Part shown: piece after piece, positions 1-11,575 of the stretch | How positions within the stretch are numbered: position 1 is the first letter of the stretch | Layout: each line of letters starts with the position of its first letter | Origin: Termitomyces sp. T153 | Lineage: Eukaryota > Basidiomycota > Agaricomycetes > Agaricales > Lyophyllaceae | Assembly (NCBI GenBank): GCA_018296165.2 | Contig: JACKQL020000021.1 | Location: 310,001 to 374,000, forward strand | Reading direction: 5' to 3' | DNA length: 64,000 nucleotides | The notes under the pieces: generated by a model | The model's database searches: none | Told to the model about the DNA's origin: nothing | What the model saw: only the letters and a program-made list of their open reading frames with translations | Position numbers and translations under genes: made by a program

Positions 1-819
1 CAAAGTGCGAGGGTGCGAGGCAAGGACTTGCAAAAGCACAACGCTGGATTTCTCAAAGGCGGGTCGCGGTGTATGGAGTTGAGTTGAGACTCGAAGAGAG
101 AAGCCCGAAAAACAGACAAATGTGAAAATCCTGAGCCTCAAACGAGCATGGAGACAGTGTTTGCTTTCAAAGCTCCTTCAATAGTCCGGCACCTTCCGAA
201 TTTTTGAAAGTTGAACAAGACACATGTCAAGTTGGGACTGCAGCTGGCATCTTGCTTGAGAGCGAGCATATATGAACTCAAAATGCCTCTGAACTCATGA
301 TGGTAAGGACCATGTTAAGCCTTACTATTCGCACCCTGATTCAAATAAAATTATGGAAAGAAGTTATAGACAGAAATTGCGCATCAAACGATTTAGTAAG
401 TTAAAGCTTGTCTTTCGAAACTTGAAACACGTTAAAAATCTAATATTTTCATAAAGGTAAACATGTACTTATGTCTTGAAACTTAAGTGGGGACGGAGTC
501 GTCATGCTCAATATCTTTCCTTCCGCTAAACTTGAAGCGCGTCAAAATTCAAAGCTCAGCGCTAGAAGCTTCTGAACTTCCTAGGCATAAATTGAACATT
601 CTATCAATTCGTGTGTGTAGGCCAGCACTGCTAAAGATCGTATGAACTCAACCACCATAGCCTTCTCAAGACAAGACAAGGAGACACAATGTGTCATCTG
701 TCCGGTCCAAACTAAACCATATGTAGGCCCACCGCCTTGGCAACCTCAACAAATTTTTGAACGACATGACGTCGCTTCAGGTCGCTGAATCTTCACGCCC
801 GACGCGAAGAGAGGTAAAC
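1..819. other. Flank without a recognised gene
   Basis: I see no open reading frame of useful length and no known RNA gene here. The stretch has ordinary CpG content, unlike the deserts further right. A short run of GACAAG-type repeats followed by GGAGACAC near 670-690 resembles the sequence inside the tandem units at 8034-9080, so part of it may be an old related copy. Confidence 0.5.
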
Positions 820-837
820 AAAGAAGAAGAAGAAGAA

Positions 838-1005
838 ATCTGTTTATTCCGCCGGCAAGCCGCAATACAGGGCTAAGAGGCGGGGGTAAAGTAAGGTTTG
901 TACTCTACGCCTGCTATGTAATCTGTTATCCGTCTTTGTGGCATTCGTGGTTTTTAGCGTTTGGTAATATATCTTTCCTCGCAGAGTTTTACGTGGCGTG
1001 TGCAT
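838..1005 (-). repeat. LINE 3' UTR module shared with copies near 13.9 kb and 30.7 kb
   Basis: The reverse complement of this stretch contains, in order, a TGCGAGGAAAG block, GTAGAGTACA, TTACTTTACCCC, GCCTCTTAGCCC and GGCTTGCCGGCGG, then the (TTC)n tail. The same ordered blocks occur on the plus strand at about 13815-13960 and 30655-30780. There the tail is (TTCA)n instead. I read this as the conserved 3' end recognised by the LINE reverse transcriptase. Confidence 0.75.
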
Positions 1006-1055
1006 TTGACGGGGTCACATTGCGAAGTACTTGTGTCTTTGCGTACGCGGGATGT

Positions 1056-4000
1056 CTAGAGCCTCCCGTGGTGTGTGTTTTCCTCGCCTCGCCGGTCTGT
1101 TCCTTGCGTCGTCGCGTCTTCGTCCTCCCTATCCCCCTCCCATCGCCCATCGTCTCTCTCTTCCCCTCCTCCCCTTCCCGCCTCTTCTCCTTCCCTCTCC
1201 ATCAGTCCGTCTGCCTCGTCCCGCATCCTTTCCATGCGCTGCCACCACCTTCCCTCTTCTTCGTTGTTTTCGTCATCTTCTTCTGTCGGTGTCTCTTTCT
1301 GTTTGCGTTTCGTTCCCGTCTTCGTGAAGGCCCCTGTTTTTTCGAGGAATTTCGTCATTGCTTCTAATCCCTCTTTCGTACCCAGTAGCCTCCCCAGTTC
1401 TAGGTGTTCATCTGCCTTTCGTAGGATGTACCTGTGCCCTTCGTATTGTGGGCATGTCTTTATTACATGTTCGCGTGTTTGGTATCTTTCACCGCATATA
1501 CACCCTGTCTTTTCGTGAGGTACGAACCTGGCGAAGTACTCACCTAGGAACGCGTGTTTTGTGTGGCATTGTGTGAGTCTGCCAAATACTTCCCTGGGGG
1601 TGTGTATGACGTGTTCCCTCAGTCTCCATCTTGGCTCGAGTCTGTTGGCAATGGCGAAGCCCCCTGTCGGTGTCTTCTTCTTCCAGTCCTCCCTCCAGGT
1701 TTTGAGTGCTTTCTCCTTCGTCCGTCGTTTGGCATTCGTCATTGTTGTATAGTCTGTGGACCACTTTCCTGCCCCTCTCTTGGCCTCCCCATCTGCTCTT
1801 TTGTTGCCCTTTACCTCTTGATGTCCCGGGCACCACCCGATGTTGACAGTCCTATCTCCTTGTCCGTCCAGGAATCTGTCAATATGGTGTGTTACACTCA
1901 GCATCTGTGTCTGTCCCGGGGCGGGTTTCGGTCCGTATGCTGAAGTGACTGCTGCGGTGTTATCAGCGAAAACGTGTGTGTTTTACCTTTGTGTGCCTCG
2001 TTGCGTACTCGGTGGCGGCTTTTATTGCTTGCTCTATACCCACCAATTCCGCATCATATACCTCTGCATGGTGACCGAGCCCTCCTCTGCTGGAGAATAT
2101 TTCACGTCCTTGGTGGTAACCTACCATCCCCCACCCTACTATTTTGCTCTCCCAGTCGTCGTCCTCTTCTCTCATTGACCCGTCTGAGTATACGACGATT
2201 CGGTCTTCGTCTCTTTCCATTTCTTTCAGCTTCTCGTTATGCTTCTTAGCTTCCTCAACTTTTTTGCACTCTTTAGGTACCCCTGTGATAGTTAGTCGGT
2301 TACCGTAGTCCCCAGCTGTCTTGCGCCAGGGTGGTGATATAAACGGGTCTATGCTTTCACCTTCCATTGGGCTGTACGTTAGGCCAGTTATCTTTTCCAG
2401 CTGTGTGGGTTTCACTTTCTTCTTGTTCCTCGTCTTTCTCCGGGAGGGTAGCGGTGGTGGGTAGGTTGCCTTGTTACCTTTCCTCCACTCCTCCGTTAGC
2501 CTCTCTACTATCGGGTTTGTGGTTTTTAGCTTGTGCATCCTGTTGGCATAGCCCTCTAATATCACGTCAAGTGTTATTGTTATCGGTGGTATTGCCATGT
2601 CAATTTCAAGGGCATTTGTCGGCGTTGTTCTGAATGCTCCAGCCATGTGTCGTAGTGCATCGTTCTGTACATTAGTTAGCTTCTCTGCATGTGACCTTTT
2701 CCCTGTCCACCAGCTCGGACAGGTGTATGACATTATTGGGACTATGCATGCCTTATACATGGTTCTGAGTTGCGCTTGATTCAAACCCCGGACCGTGTTT
2801 GCTAGTATGCGTGTGCCCGCAACTGTTGCCTTTGCCTTCTGCGCCATTTTTTGGACGTGTTGATTAAACATTAGTTTTCTGTCAATATGTAAACCTAGTA
2901 TGCGGATTGTCTCTCCTGCCTTTATTGTTGTCGATGTCCCATCTGGCATTGGTAGTATTATTGGTGGTGAGTATTCTCGGTCCCTTCTCCATGAATGGTG
3001 CATCATCTCTGTCTTTTCCGGTGCAGTGGATAGGCCTACCCTTATTAGCCAGTTATTCACAAAAATGAACTCTTCCCTGAGAATCCTGACATTCATGTCC
3101 AACGATTTCGATGACACCTTGAGTGTGCCATCATCGATGTACATGTGTAAGGTGGTGTCTGTCGGACTGCCATGTTGTCTCGCTGTCACGTTGCGTCTAT
3201 GCACCTGTCTTTCTTCCATCAGCTCCAGTATTTCGCTACCATAGATTATCAATAGGATTGGGGATACTGGGGAGCCTTGTGGTATACCATTCTTTACTGG
3301 CTTCATCTCACTCCTTATGCCGTCGAGGCAGACTGCTGCCTGTCTGTCACTTAGGAAGGATGCTGTCCACTTGACCAATGGCAGTGGTATGCCCTTTCTC
3401 CTCATTTCTCACAAGAGCCTTGTGTGGTTGACATTGTCGAAGAACCCTGATATGTCAAAAGTGAGTACCGTTGTGACTTTGTCATGATTTCTTGCTGCCT
3501 GGATATCTTTGATGTGGGTTAGTAGTGCATCATTAGTGGAGCTACCTGGCCTTCCTCCAAACTGAGTCAGTGGAACTAGGTCTTCATGTCCTACCAGGTA
3601 ACTTATCCTTTTAGCCACTATGCTCTCAAGGACTTTACCCATGCATTCCAGCAGCTGTATCAGTCTGTATGCCTTTGGTTCCGAATAATCTGGCTTTTTC
3701 GGCTTCCTCAGTGCAACTGCCACTGCGCTATGCCATGCTTTTGGATGGTGACCCTGTTTGATGCAGTGATGCATGAGTGCGAAGATTGTGTCTCCTTCTG
3801 CTTCCCATGCCCACCGTACCGTGTTGAATGGTTGTTGACTGACTCCTGGGGCCTTTTTTGTGCTGTGTCAGTAAATTGCTTCTCTGACTTCTTCCCGGGT
3901 CACTCTGACATGTGCATAGTCGCCATCCTGTGTCCTTGTCAGGTCTGGTTGTTCATTGTTTTCTAGCCTTGGTGGTTGTTTGAATAGTTCGTCACGTAAT

Positions 4001-5294
4001 GCATCGCATTTGTCCTCGTGTTCAACTGCTGGTGTATTGTTCCATCTCTTGATGGCTGGTGAGGGGTAGTTTCTGGTACCTTTTGTCCAGCCTCGCAGTC
4101 CCCACATGTTTTCTGGAGTGGCCTCTTCCAGCGTGTCATTGATCCACTTCCTCTTTTCATGTTTGTAGATTTGTAGAGTTAGTTAGTGACTTTCCTTATT
4201 TCTCTGTTTGTGTCCTCATTTTGCTCTCCCCAACGTGCCGTATATGCTCGTTGTTCCTCTCGCAATCTCAACCTTCTGTTGTTTGCCTCGTTGAGCTCCG
4301 TCGTCCACCATGGTCTTGCTTTATCCGATGGTTTCCTAACCTTGGCTGTTTCTTCCGTCGCTTTCTTCATTGCTTCTGTGATCAGCTCTACATCTATGTC
4401 TAATTCTTCTGTGGAGCGGTCAGCATCTAATTTTCGGAGTGTCTCCCACCTTTCCTCATTCCTGGACATCTCTCTCTCGAATACCTCCTGCCAGTCCTCC
4501 ACTTTGGTGTCCTTGAAGTGGTATTTACTTCCTGCAATGTTTTGAATCTCTGTAGTGCCATGATCTATGATCCACCTCAGTGCGAAGTGGTCTGATCCAC
4601 ACACCAGGTTTGGGTCTACTGTCCATTCTCTCGTTGTGTCGAGTGCCACTGCTTCCGTGTTCGCCCATGTGAGGTCAATTACCGAGGTGGCTCCCCTTCT
4701 GCGGTGTTCATAGTATGTGCACTCACCCTTACTATTGAGTAGCGCGAATTCATGTTCCTGTAGCCATTCAACCAGTTCCTTGGTCTTTTCCATTGGCTCT
4801 TGGTCTCCCTTGCTCCACATTAGGTGGTGCTGGTTCCAATCGCCACTTATTATTACTGGACATTCTGTCGGGAGGTTGATCCTTTTGAGTCTTGCCGAGG
4901 CATCATTGTCTTGTGTCCCTGCTTCCCTGCTTCTTGGCTGGTTGTACATGTTGACTATTGTTACTGTGGGGTAGTTAGCTTGTGTTACGTCTAGTACCTG
5001 TATGTCCAAATCTTCTGCTAGGTCCGATCGTAATGTGACCGAGAAGTCTGGTCTCCTCTTCGTGTACGCCATTACCCTCAGTCTCTTGTTGGTTGGTATT
5101 GTTGCCTTTGGTAAGATTGGCACCCATGCTCCCATGGCTGCTGGTCCCATTTGCTCGTTGCCTATGTTGCCCCACCATGGTTCTGTGACCATGATGATGT
5201 CAAATTTGTCTGCGAAGGTGTTAAGCATTGTGTGACAAACAATGTTGCTTCTGTTGGTGTTAAGCTGTGCTATTCTGATGGGTTTTGTCTTCAT
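1056..5294 (-). pseudogene. LINE ORF2 (APE endonuclease, RT, RNase H), broken
   Basis: Reading leftward: the APE-type endonuclease occupies 5294-4179, with TEPWW, GDWNQHH, SVIDLTW and SDHFALRW motifs all visible. Reverse transcriptase occupies about 4107-2200, with motif A in an FDISGFF context, a GIPQGSPVSP box and the catalytic YIDD. RNase H spans about 2200-1800, with SDGS, DAELVGI, ADNTA and a distal Asp after GHQ. The C-terminal part has a CxC...H...C motif (CICGER...HVIKTC). Breaks are a frameshift near 4180-4150, in-frame TGA at 3868-3870 and at 3409-3411 (both at positions where CGA/Arg is expected), and a frameshift near 1980. The catalytic residues are otherwise intact, so the copy is young but inactive. 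Confidence 0.85.
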
Positions 5295-6958
5295 TGTGAG
5301 GGTACGTTACTGTTCCTCTGCCTTTCCATGTTTTCCTGGTCGTCTGTGACCGTTTCATCCCATGACCCTCTCTCCTCCTCGTTCAGGAGGTTTTCGAGCA
5401 CCATGTACTTATTTGCGCTCCTGTTCGCTATTGTTTTAACCATCTTTTTGGCTTGTCCCGTTATTCTGTTCTCGCCATTGTTGGGTTCCATTGCCTCCGT
5501 TTGTTCTGCGTTGTTGCGTTCTTGTTCTCTGTTCTGTCCTTCGACCCTTCGTGTTGTCTGTTCTGTGGTCTTCTTCTTGGCTTTAGTCTTCCTCTTTTTC
5601 ATCGTCCCTCCCCCCTCATTGCTCCCCTCTTCTCTCTCCCTCACTATCATCTGGTATCGTCTCCTTTCGGGGCAGTTCCTGTATGTGGCCGGGTTGTTTC
5701 CGCTGCAGTTGACACATTTCTCAGTGTTCGTCGTCGCATCTCCTCCAGTTTCCTCCCCTTTGTCATTGTCTTCCATCATTCTTTGGTTGTTGTCGATCTG
5801 GTGTACCGTTTCGTTGTGGTCCGCCGCACATGTTCTGCATTTTGTATGGTTCTTGCATTTCGATACGTGATGTCCGAACGCCCAGCAGTTGCTGCACTGC
5901 AGTACCAGTGGTCTGTCCGCGTGATGCACGACCTCGCAGAATTTCGTGTACATGGCTATGTACCTTGCTTCTACAAGGATCTTTGCGTCATCTTCCTTGG
6001 CTAACTCCAGTACTACCGAGGAGTAGTCCTTTTGTCGTAGATCCGTCTCGGCACGCATCCACCTGGGTTTGCCTATCAGTTTTACCTTTGATATCACTGG
6101 GTTGAACCTTTCAATTTCCTCTAGAAGTTCTTCGGGTGTGTGTATGTCATTTTCGCCATTCCTTCCTGTCCATACCCCATTTATTCTGACTTTATATCGC
6201 CTGTCATCCGTGACCATCTCGATGGTGTGGGCAGGCACCCCGAAGATGTCGATGAATTTGTCTGCGTGTCGTCTCAATTCCTCCCCCTTCTGGTCTTTGC
6301 GAAGCATGATGACGAGATTTTGGTTGTAGTTGTAGTGTGCTGAGGCTACGCACAGATGCTTCGCATTGGGGGAACTCGCAAGTTGGTCATTTATGAGGTT
6401 TACGAGTCTACAAGGGCTTAGGATACTGGCGTTTATCTTTTCTCCCCTTGGAATGATGATGAGACGTGCTGGGTGGTACTGGTCTTTCGGCGATCGGGGT
6501 ATGTACTGTGGTTTGGGTGCTGTGGATATGGGTTGTGTTGGGCTGGCTTTGGTTGGTCTGTACACTGGTCCCGTGGCTATGACTGTTTTGGTCCCTTGAA
6601 CTTCCGGAGGTCCTCTCTGGGTCTCCCCGTTCGTTGACGGTTTCGCTTCCTGGCGTGCCACTAATGTGTTTATGGCTTTGACTAGGTCTTTGACTGTGGA
6701 ACGTAACTCCGCAGATTCCTGTAGCGCGCGCGAGGAATCAGCATTGTGATCTTCGTGGTGTTTCTCACCTGCTGCAATGAGCTCCGGCATGAACTTTCTC
6801 ACGATCTCGTATGCGGCTTCCATGGTGCGCTGTCCCCACACATGGTGGTCAGAGAAGCGTTGTAATTCCCTGCGGAGGTTCTCGAGTTGGCTTATTACCA
6901 CTGCCTCTGCTTCAGCTGTCGTTGGTAGCCAGCCTGAATACCCAAACCATGAGAACAT
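5291..6958 (-). CDS. LINE ORF1, zinc-knuckle gag-like protein
   Basis: A 555-residue intact frame. The N-terminal third is probably alpha-helical, with a Pro-rich linker near residues 115-170. The middle is a probable nucleic-acid-binding fold. A CCHC knuckle (CSNC-WAFGH-HVSKC pattern) lies near residue 360 and further Cys pairs (CRTC, CVNC) near 375 and 420. A Lys/Glu/Arg-rich tail follows. It should coat the LINE RNA in the retrotransposition particle. The start is the first ATG after the non-coding flank. Its stop overlaps the start of the endonuclease frame by a few bases (5291-5294), which suggests coupled translation of ORF2. This is the only undamaged protein of the element. Confidence 0.8.
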   Translation of the reverse strand: MFSWFGYSGWLPTTAEAEAVVISQLENLRRELQRFSDHHVWGQRTMEAAYEIVRKFMPELIAAGEKHHEDHNADSSRALQESAELRSTVKDLVKAINTLVARQEAKPSTNGETQRGPPEVQGTKTVIATGPVYRPTKASPTQPISTAPKPQYIPRSPKDQYHPARLIIIPRGEKINASILSPCRLVNLINDQLASSPNAKHLCVASAHYNYNQNLVIMLRKDQKGEELRRHADKFIDIFGVPAHTIEMVTDDRRYKVRINGVWTGRNGENDIHTPEELLEEIERFNPVISKVKLIGKPRWMRAETDLRQKDYSSVVLELAKEDDAKILVEARYIAMYTKFCEVVHHADRPLVLQCSNCWAFGHHVSKCKNHTKCRTCAADHNETVHQIDNNQRMMEDNDKGEETGGDATTNTEKCVNCSGNNPATYRNCPERRRYQMIVREREEGSNEGGGTMKKRKTKAKKKTTEQTTRRVEGQNREQERNNAEQTEAMEPNNGENRITGQAKKMVKTIANRSANKYMVLENLLNEEERGSWDETVTDDQENMERQRNSNVPSQ

Positions 6959-6960
6959 TT

Positions 6961-7777
6961 TGCTTCAGAGTGTGCCTAAACATCAGTTAGAGCACAGGAG
7001 AAGAAGTGCAATAAATAAAATGAAAGACCAAATTAGTAGATAATTGTCAGATTAGGGAGTCAAACCCTCATCCTGACAGAGAGAAGTATAACCTTATGAA
7101 ATTTTGAACCACTAAGCCATGATACTGTACTAAGATGATATTTTGATGAATCATTTGTGGAGTGCCCCAATCATTGGCATTATCATTTCCACTGGGCTTG
7201 CAATGGATGAACAGTTCTGTGATGGCTTCTTTCCCCTACAAAAATGCATCTGTGATGGCTTCCCATGCCTACACTTTGACAGATATCTATATAGACAAAC
7301 CAAGAGCTTTTGAATGGAAACACATCTGTAACAGATATGCTTTTGTGATGGGATCTGGTGATGGACAAAAAAATCAACAATGGAGCAGCCTAAAAAGCTG
7401 GCTAACAGAACTGCTTTTGGCAATGGATGTCATATAGCAATGGAAAGTGGAGACAATGGAAAGAGTTATATGATGGTACACACTGGCTAACAGAACCACT
7501 TTTTGCAATGGATGTGATATAACAACAGAAGCAGACCAGCTGTCTGCTGATACCATTGACAACAATACAATGTACTACTCCCACAAACCAAGAGGGCAGT
7601 CAAAGATGTCTGCTCAGAGTGTTTATGATGACACATTGTAAAATTGTAATGGCACCATTGCAGACATAACATTGTTAACTTCTGCTACAATGCAGAGGAC
7701 TCTGCTGGACATGTAGCATACAATACAAAACATGTTCTGCTACAATGTCTGACACATGCACTTGTAGTGTCCTACCC
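6961..7777. other. CpG-free block beside the LINE
   Basis: I find no CG dinucleotide between about 6961 and 7777. The next ones cluster at 7778 (CTGCGACGAG). No long reading frame is supported. The block contains a tRNA-like SINE head (7049-7125) and near-repeats of GATGG-CTTC and TGGCTAACAGAACTGCTTTTG-type phrases (for example around 7400 and 7490), so it is old repetitive DNA decayed at CpG sites. Confidence 0.7.
7049..7125 (-). repeat. Candidate tRNA-derived SINE head or decayed tRNA gene
   Basis: On the minus strand the sequence reads like a tRNA body. An A-box-like TGGCTTAGTGGTT lies at 7105-7120. About 40-50 nt later comes a B-box-like GGGTTTGACTCCC (7054-7069), close to GGTTCGANTCC with the CpG decayed to TpG. 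The distance between boxes fits a Pol III internal promoter. The acceptor stem cannot be paired confidently and no anticodon assignment is safe, so a SINE head is more likely than a working tRNA gene. Confidence 0.45.
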
Positions 7778-8033
7778 TGCGACGAGCCAAAGTGATTGAG
7801 CCGCTTTTTTGTTCACGAATGGACAAAAGGAGATCTACGGTGTCAGCGCCATGTGTGCCTGCACCACATGGTAAATATGGCTCATGCGTTGAACGGCGAA
7901 CGTACATGTTACCTGAGCAGGTATGTCGGTACCAAATTGGATGATAGTAGACAGGGTCGGTTGTTCCCATCATATGTATGTCCCTCTCGAGTCAAGTAGC
8001 TTGACCCAAAACAGTTTAAGCGAGCAGTGTAGG

Positions 8034-9080
8034 ATTGACGCTTCTTGAGCTCCCTGGGCATTTGATATTTAATTGCACATTGTAGGTCCACTGGCAGGCG
8101 GCGCAGTATCTTGATATGTAATGTATGTACGAGCGCAAAATTGCAATGTACCCATGTAGGCTTAATGCACGCTCCATCATGATTTAGCACATGATACCCT
8201 CCAAGCTTGAATGAATATCCATCGCACCCCCACGACAAGCCAAGACAAGGAGACACGACCACACAAGGCACCGACATACCAATCACATACCCGAGAACCC
8301 ACTCCAACTCACCTCGAATTTTTATGTATGTAGCATTTACTTCTTCCCTAACGATCCAACTCCGTTCAGGGTCACCTGGACGTCAAGGGCCCGTCACCAT
8401 GGGAGCGGCGTGGAATTGACGCTTCTTGAGCCTGGGCGTTCAATGTTCGAATTACGTGCGCGTTGCGCATTGTAATAGGTCCACTGGAAGGCGGGGGCAG
8501 TAGTTGATACCCCTGCAGGTTTGAACGAATGTTCATCGCACCCCCGCAGCAGGGAGAAGCAAAAGCAAAAGCAAAAGCAAAAGCAAAGACTCAGGACAAG
8601 ACAAGACAAGACAAGACAAGGCACCGACACACCAATCTGAATCACCTACCCGAGAACCCACTCCAACTCACCTCGAACTTTCAGCATTTACTTCTTTTTC
8701 TTAACGATGCAACTCAATTCAGGGTCACCTGGACGTCAAGGGCGTGTCACCATGGAAGCGGCGTGGAATTGACGCTTCTTGAGCCTGGGCGTTCAATGTT
8801 CGAATCGCGGTCCACTGGCAGGCAGCATAGTAATTGATACACCTCCAAGCTTGAATGGCAACGAAGAGAAAAAGTAAAAGCACAAACAAGAGCAAAGACT
8901 CAGGACGAGACAAGGAGACACACCAATCACATACTCCAAACCCAATCCAACTAACTCACTCACCTCGAACTTCTATGTATGTATGTATGTATGTATGTAT
9001 GTATGGTCGCATCTACTTTTACTTACTTTACTTCCTTTCTCTTCCTACATAACGATCCAACCTCGGTCCGGAGTCACAGT
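8034..9080. repeat. Three-unit tandem repeat (about 310-380 bp per unit)
   Basis: Units start at 8034, 8415 and 8768, each with ATTGACGCTTCTTGAG. They share the order: GTCCACTGGCAGGCGG, a CCTCCAAGCTTGAA phrase, GACAAG-rich DNA, ACCAATCACATACCCGAG, CTCACCTCGAACTT, then AACGATCCAACTC and GTCACCTGGACGTCAAGGG. The units differ by microsatellite expansion: AAAAGC repeats at about 8557-8588, GACAA repeats at about 8594-8620 and TATG repeats at 8974-9005. There is no coding potential. It resembles a short subrepeat or minisatellite array. Confidence 0.8.
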
Positions 9081-11575
9081 TGCCGATGCCGGCGCAGTGT
9101 CGGTGTCGGTGTCGGTGTTGGTGTCAATAGCATACACACACATATATGTACATACATACTTGATACTTGATACGACTACATACAGCCTGTACTTGTGTAC
9201 CTTCCGTGCTCCGAACAGAACAGAACAGAATAGAATTTAGCAGAACGTCGACGCTTCCGTTTCATCGATCGAGCTTTGAGCTTCGATCTTCGAGCTTGCG
9301 TGCGACTGCTCAGAACACGGCTGTGCAGTGTGTATGCAGAATCGGGGGTGCGCATATGTGAGTAACTCACTCATACTAGTAGGTGCTCATATTCACTCAT
9401 ACTCATATGTCAGTCAATGTACGCAACACCGCGTGGTCTCGTCATTTCATTTCATTAAATGTATGTTCCATGTTCCATGTGCGTTCGCACCCAAGTTTTC
9501 GTACATCGTACATCGTGGATCACTAATCATGAATCATGGATTAAGCTTCACCTGAATCGAAATGTAAATTGAAATTGGAGGAGAGGAGTGGAGTGGGGAG
9601 TGGGAGTGGGAGGCTGAGCGTCTGTAACTGTAGCGCTTACCTGCTCGTAATGATTACTGCATACTGATTACTGATCAATGAATCTGAATCTCAATCCGAA
9701 TCTGAATATAATCGTCGTGTCGTGTCGTGGCGTATCGTGGCATACGTAGCGTAGGCGAGGGTGTAGGCGAGGGTGTCGGTGTAGATGAGGATGCGGGCAG
9801 AGCCTCCTCGGTGTGTGTGGGATGTATCTATGATAGGTCTGGTCCTTAGGCCCTAGGTCCTGAAGGTAAGCACTGCGGCACGGCGGCGGCTGCAACTACA
9901 TACATACATACATACATACATACATTAAGTATTAATCCATACATCCCGGTGCACACCTAACAAGCTGTACAAAATGCCGGGGCAGCCTAAAAGAGGGAGT
10001 ATACTGTACTTATAGGCGGGCTGAGTCGGAGCATGCACATACATACATACATACATACATATCTGGGAGGGGAGTCTCTGCGGAGTGGATCGAATCAATC
10101 AATCACCTATGTAGTCGTTCTGTGTGCCGGTCCGATAAGGTTAACTGCGAAGCGCCACTGATGATCGATATCGGACTGATTGGACGAGATAAGGACAGTA
10201 CTTGTAACTCGTCCGTCCGTGAGTACTTGTCTCTATACATATGCTATGCTATGCTGTGTAGTGTCAGTGTCGGGTATTTGTATTTGTGTTTGAGTATGTA
10301 GTATGTAATGTGTATGTAGTATGTAATATGTAATTGCACATACATGTACACCTATCCATCATGATTAGTGAATCTAAATCCAAGCTGGACTTGCAGTAGT
10401 AGTACGGACGGCCCCTCACCAAAATCCCCGTCGGAGATAAGATGAGATGAGATAAAGAAAAAAAAAAGTCGAATCTAAACCGAACCACCAGCACAGCCAC
10501 TACCTATCTACATGGGAATCGAAACGAACGAGGCCACCCATACCACAATCGATAATCGATCACCGGAGCCTACCCCCCCCACCCTCATTTCCATTCCCAC
10601 TCCAGCACTAAGATTAAGATTTTAGGCCTACGTCCGTGGACCCGTGCTGTATGGCGCACAAGCACCATGTTGATATTGATTAGTGGTACCTTCGGCTTCG
10701 ACCGCGGAGCGCGGAGCAAGCACGAAGCCGAGGCGGAGGAGTTCGGGGAAGGGGGGTATACATAACATAAGATATGTAGATAACAATAACAATGGAAAGT
10801 AAGCCATTGCGGATCGTTGTTTATGTCATTGTTGGGTTGGACATAGGGTTGGATGTGTGTGTACCTAGGGTCGGGGGGGGGGTGCGGAATAGGATAGGAT
10901 GTGTGGTGTGGTGTGGTTCACGAGTGTCTGCGTACTTGCTTGCCTTAATACGCGATGCAGGCGATCGGACGCACGGAGTCAGGATGTCAGTCTCCTCGCT
11001 CGCGAGTGGTATACTATTAGCGAATGAATGAGCCTCGGGCTGCGTGCGTGCGTGCGTGCGTGCGTACGTAAAACTCGCGAACCGAAACCTTACCCAAGAA
11101 ATCCTTTGAAACCACCCCTTTCGAAAAAAAAAAAAACAAGCTTTTTCAATGTTGGGGCCGGTGAGACGGGTGAGCCGGAGTCTGGATTGGGGTAAGTCTG
11201 GCGCACGATGAGTGAGAGTGTACATGGCCGCGATGAGTCGCAGTCCCGAAAATGGGCCGGAAGATAAGAATAGCCTGAATAAGGTAGAGTGGACACCTAT
11301 ACCGGTGGTCAGGCATGGCAGTACCGGTGCGAAGAAGGACAGAAGTGTGAGCACGGGGATTACGGGCTCACTCAGGCTCGATGCAGCTATGCAGACGGTG
11401 GGCGACGGGCGCAGTGCTGTAACGCCAAGATGTATAGACAAATTGACGGGGGAAGAGTAACCGTGGTGACGAGATGATCGAACCAAAATATCGGGCGTGT
11501 CTCGCCGTTCTCGGAAGCGGAAGTCCAATCAAGTTTGCTTATGAACGGGCACGGGGACAGATTTGTGCCATCGCC
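9081..11575. other. Gene-poor, microsatellite-rich stretch
   Basis: Several simple repeats lie here: TACA repeats at about 9897-9925, ACAT repeats at about 10037-10061 and TGCG repeats at 11041-11065. There is a small inverted repeat, TCGGCTTCG at 10692-10700 with its complement at 10723-10731. Minus-strand frames up to 235 codons exist, but they run through microsatellites and show no recognisable domain. The last few hundred bases are probably the promoter of the F-box-like gene. Confidence 0.5.

Larger units (their letters stand above)
820..6960 (-). mobile_element. Tad1-like LINE (non-LTR retrotransposon), nearly full length
   Basis: A minus-strand element reads from about 6960 down to 820. 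It carries ORF1 (zinc-knuckle nucleic-acid-binding protein) and ORF2 with APE endonuclease, reverse transcriptase, RNase H and a C-terminal Cys/His motif, the order typical of the Tad1/I group of fungal LINEs. The 3' end is a short (TTC)n tail (plus-strand GAA repeats at 820-837), preceded by an AATAAA-like signal. ORF1 begins only a few bases inside the right edge, so the 5' UTR seems missing or very short, and I could not find a convincing target-site duplication. CpG content is normal inside the element but drops to zero immediately to its right. ORF2 has stops and frameshifts, so this copy is not autonomous. Confidence 0.85.

Noticed and set aside
5151..6004. Plus-strand frames of 183-239 codons over the LINE
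   Set aside because: Hydrophobic Phe/Leu/Ser-rich antisense shadows of ORF1 and the endonuclease.
10821..11528. 235-codon minus-strand frame upstream of the F-box-like gene
   Set aside because: It runs through microsatellites and promoter-like DNA and overlaps the start of the real gene; no domain is visible.
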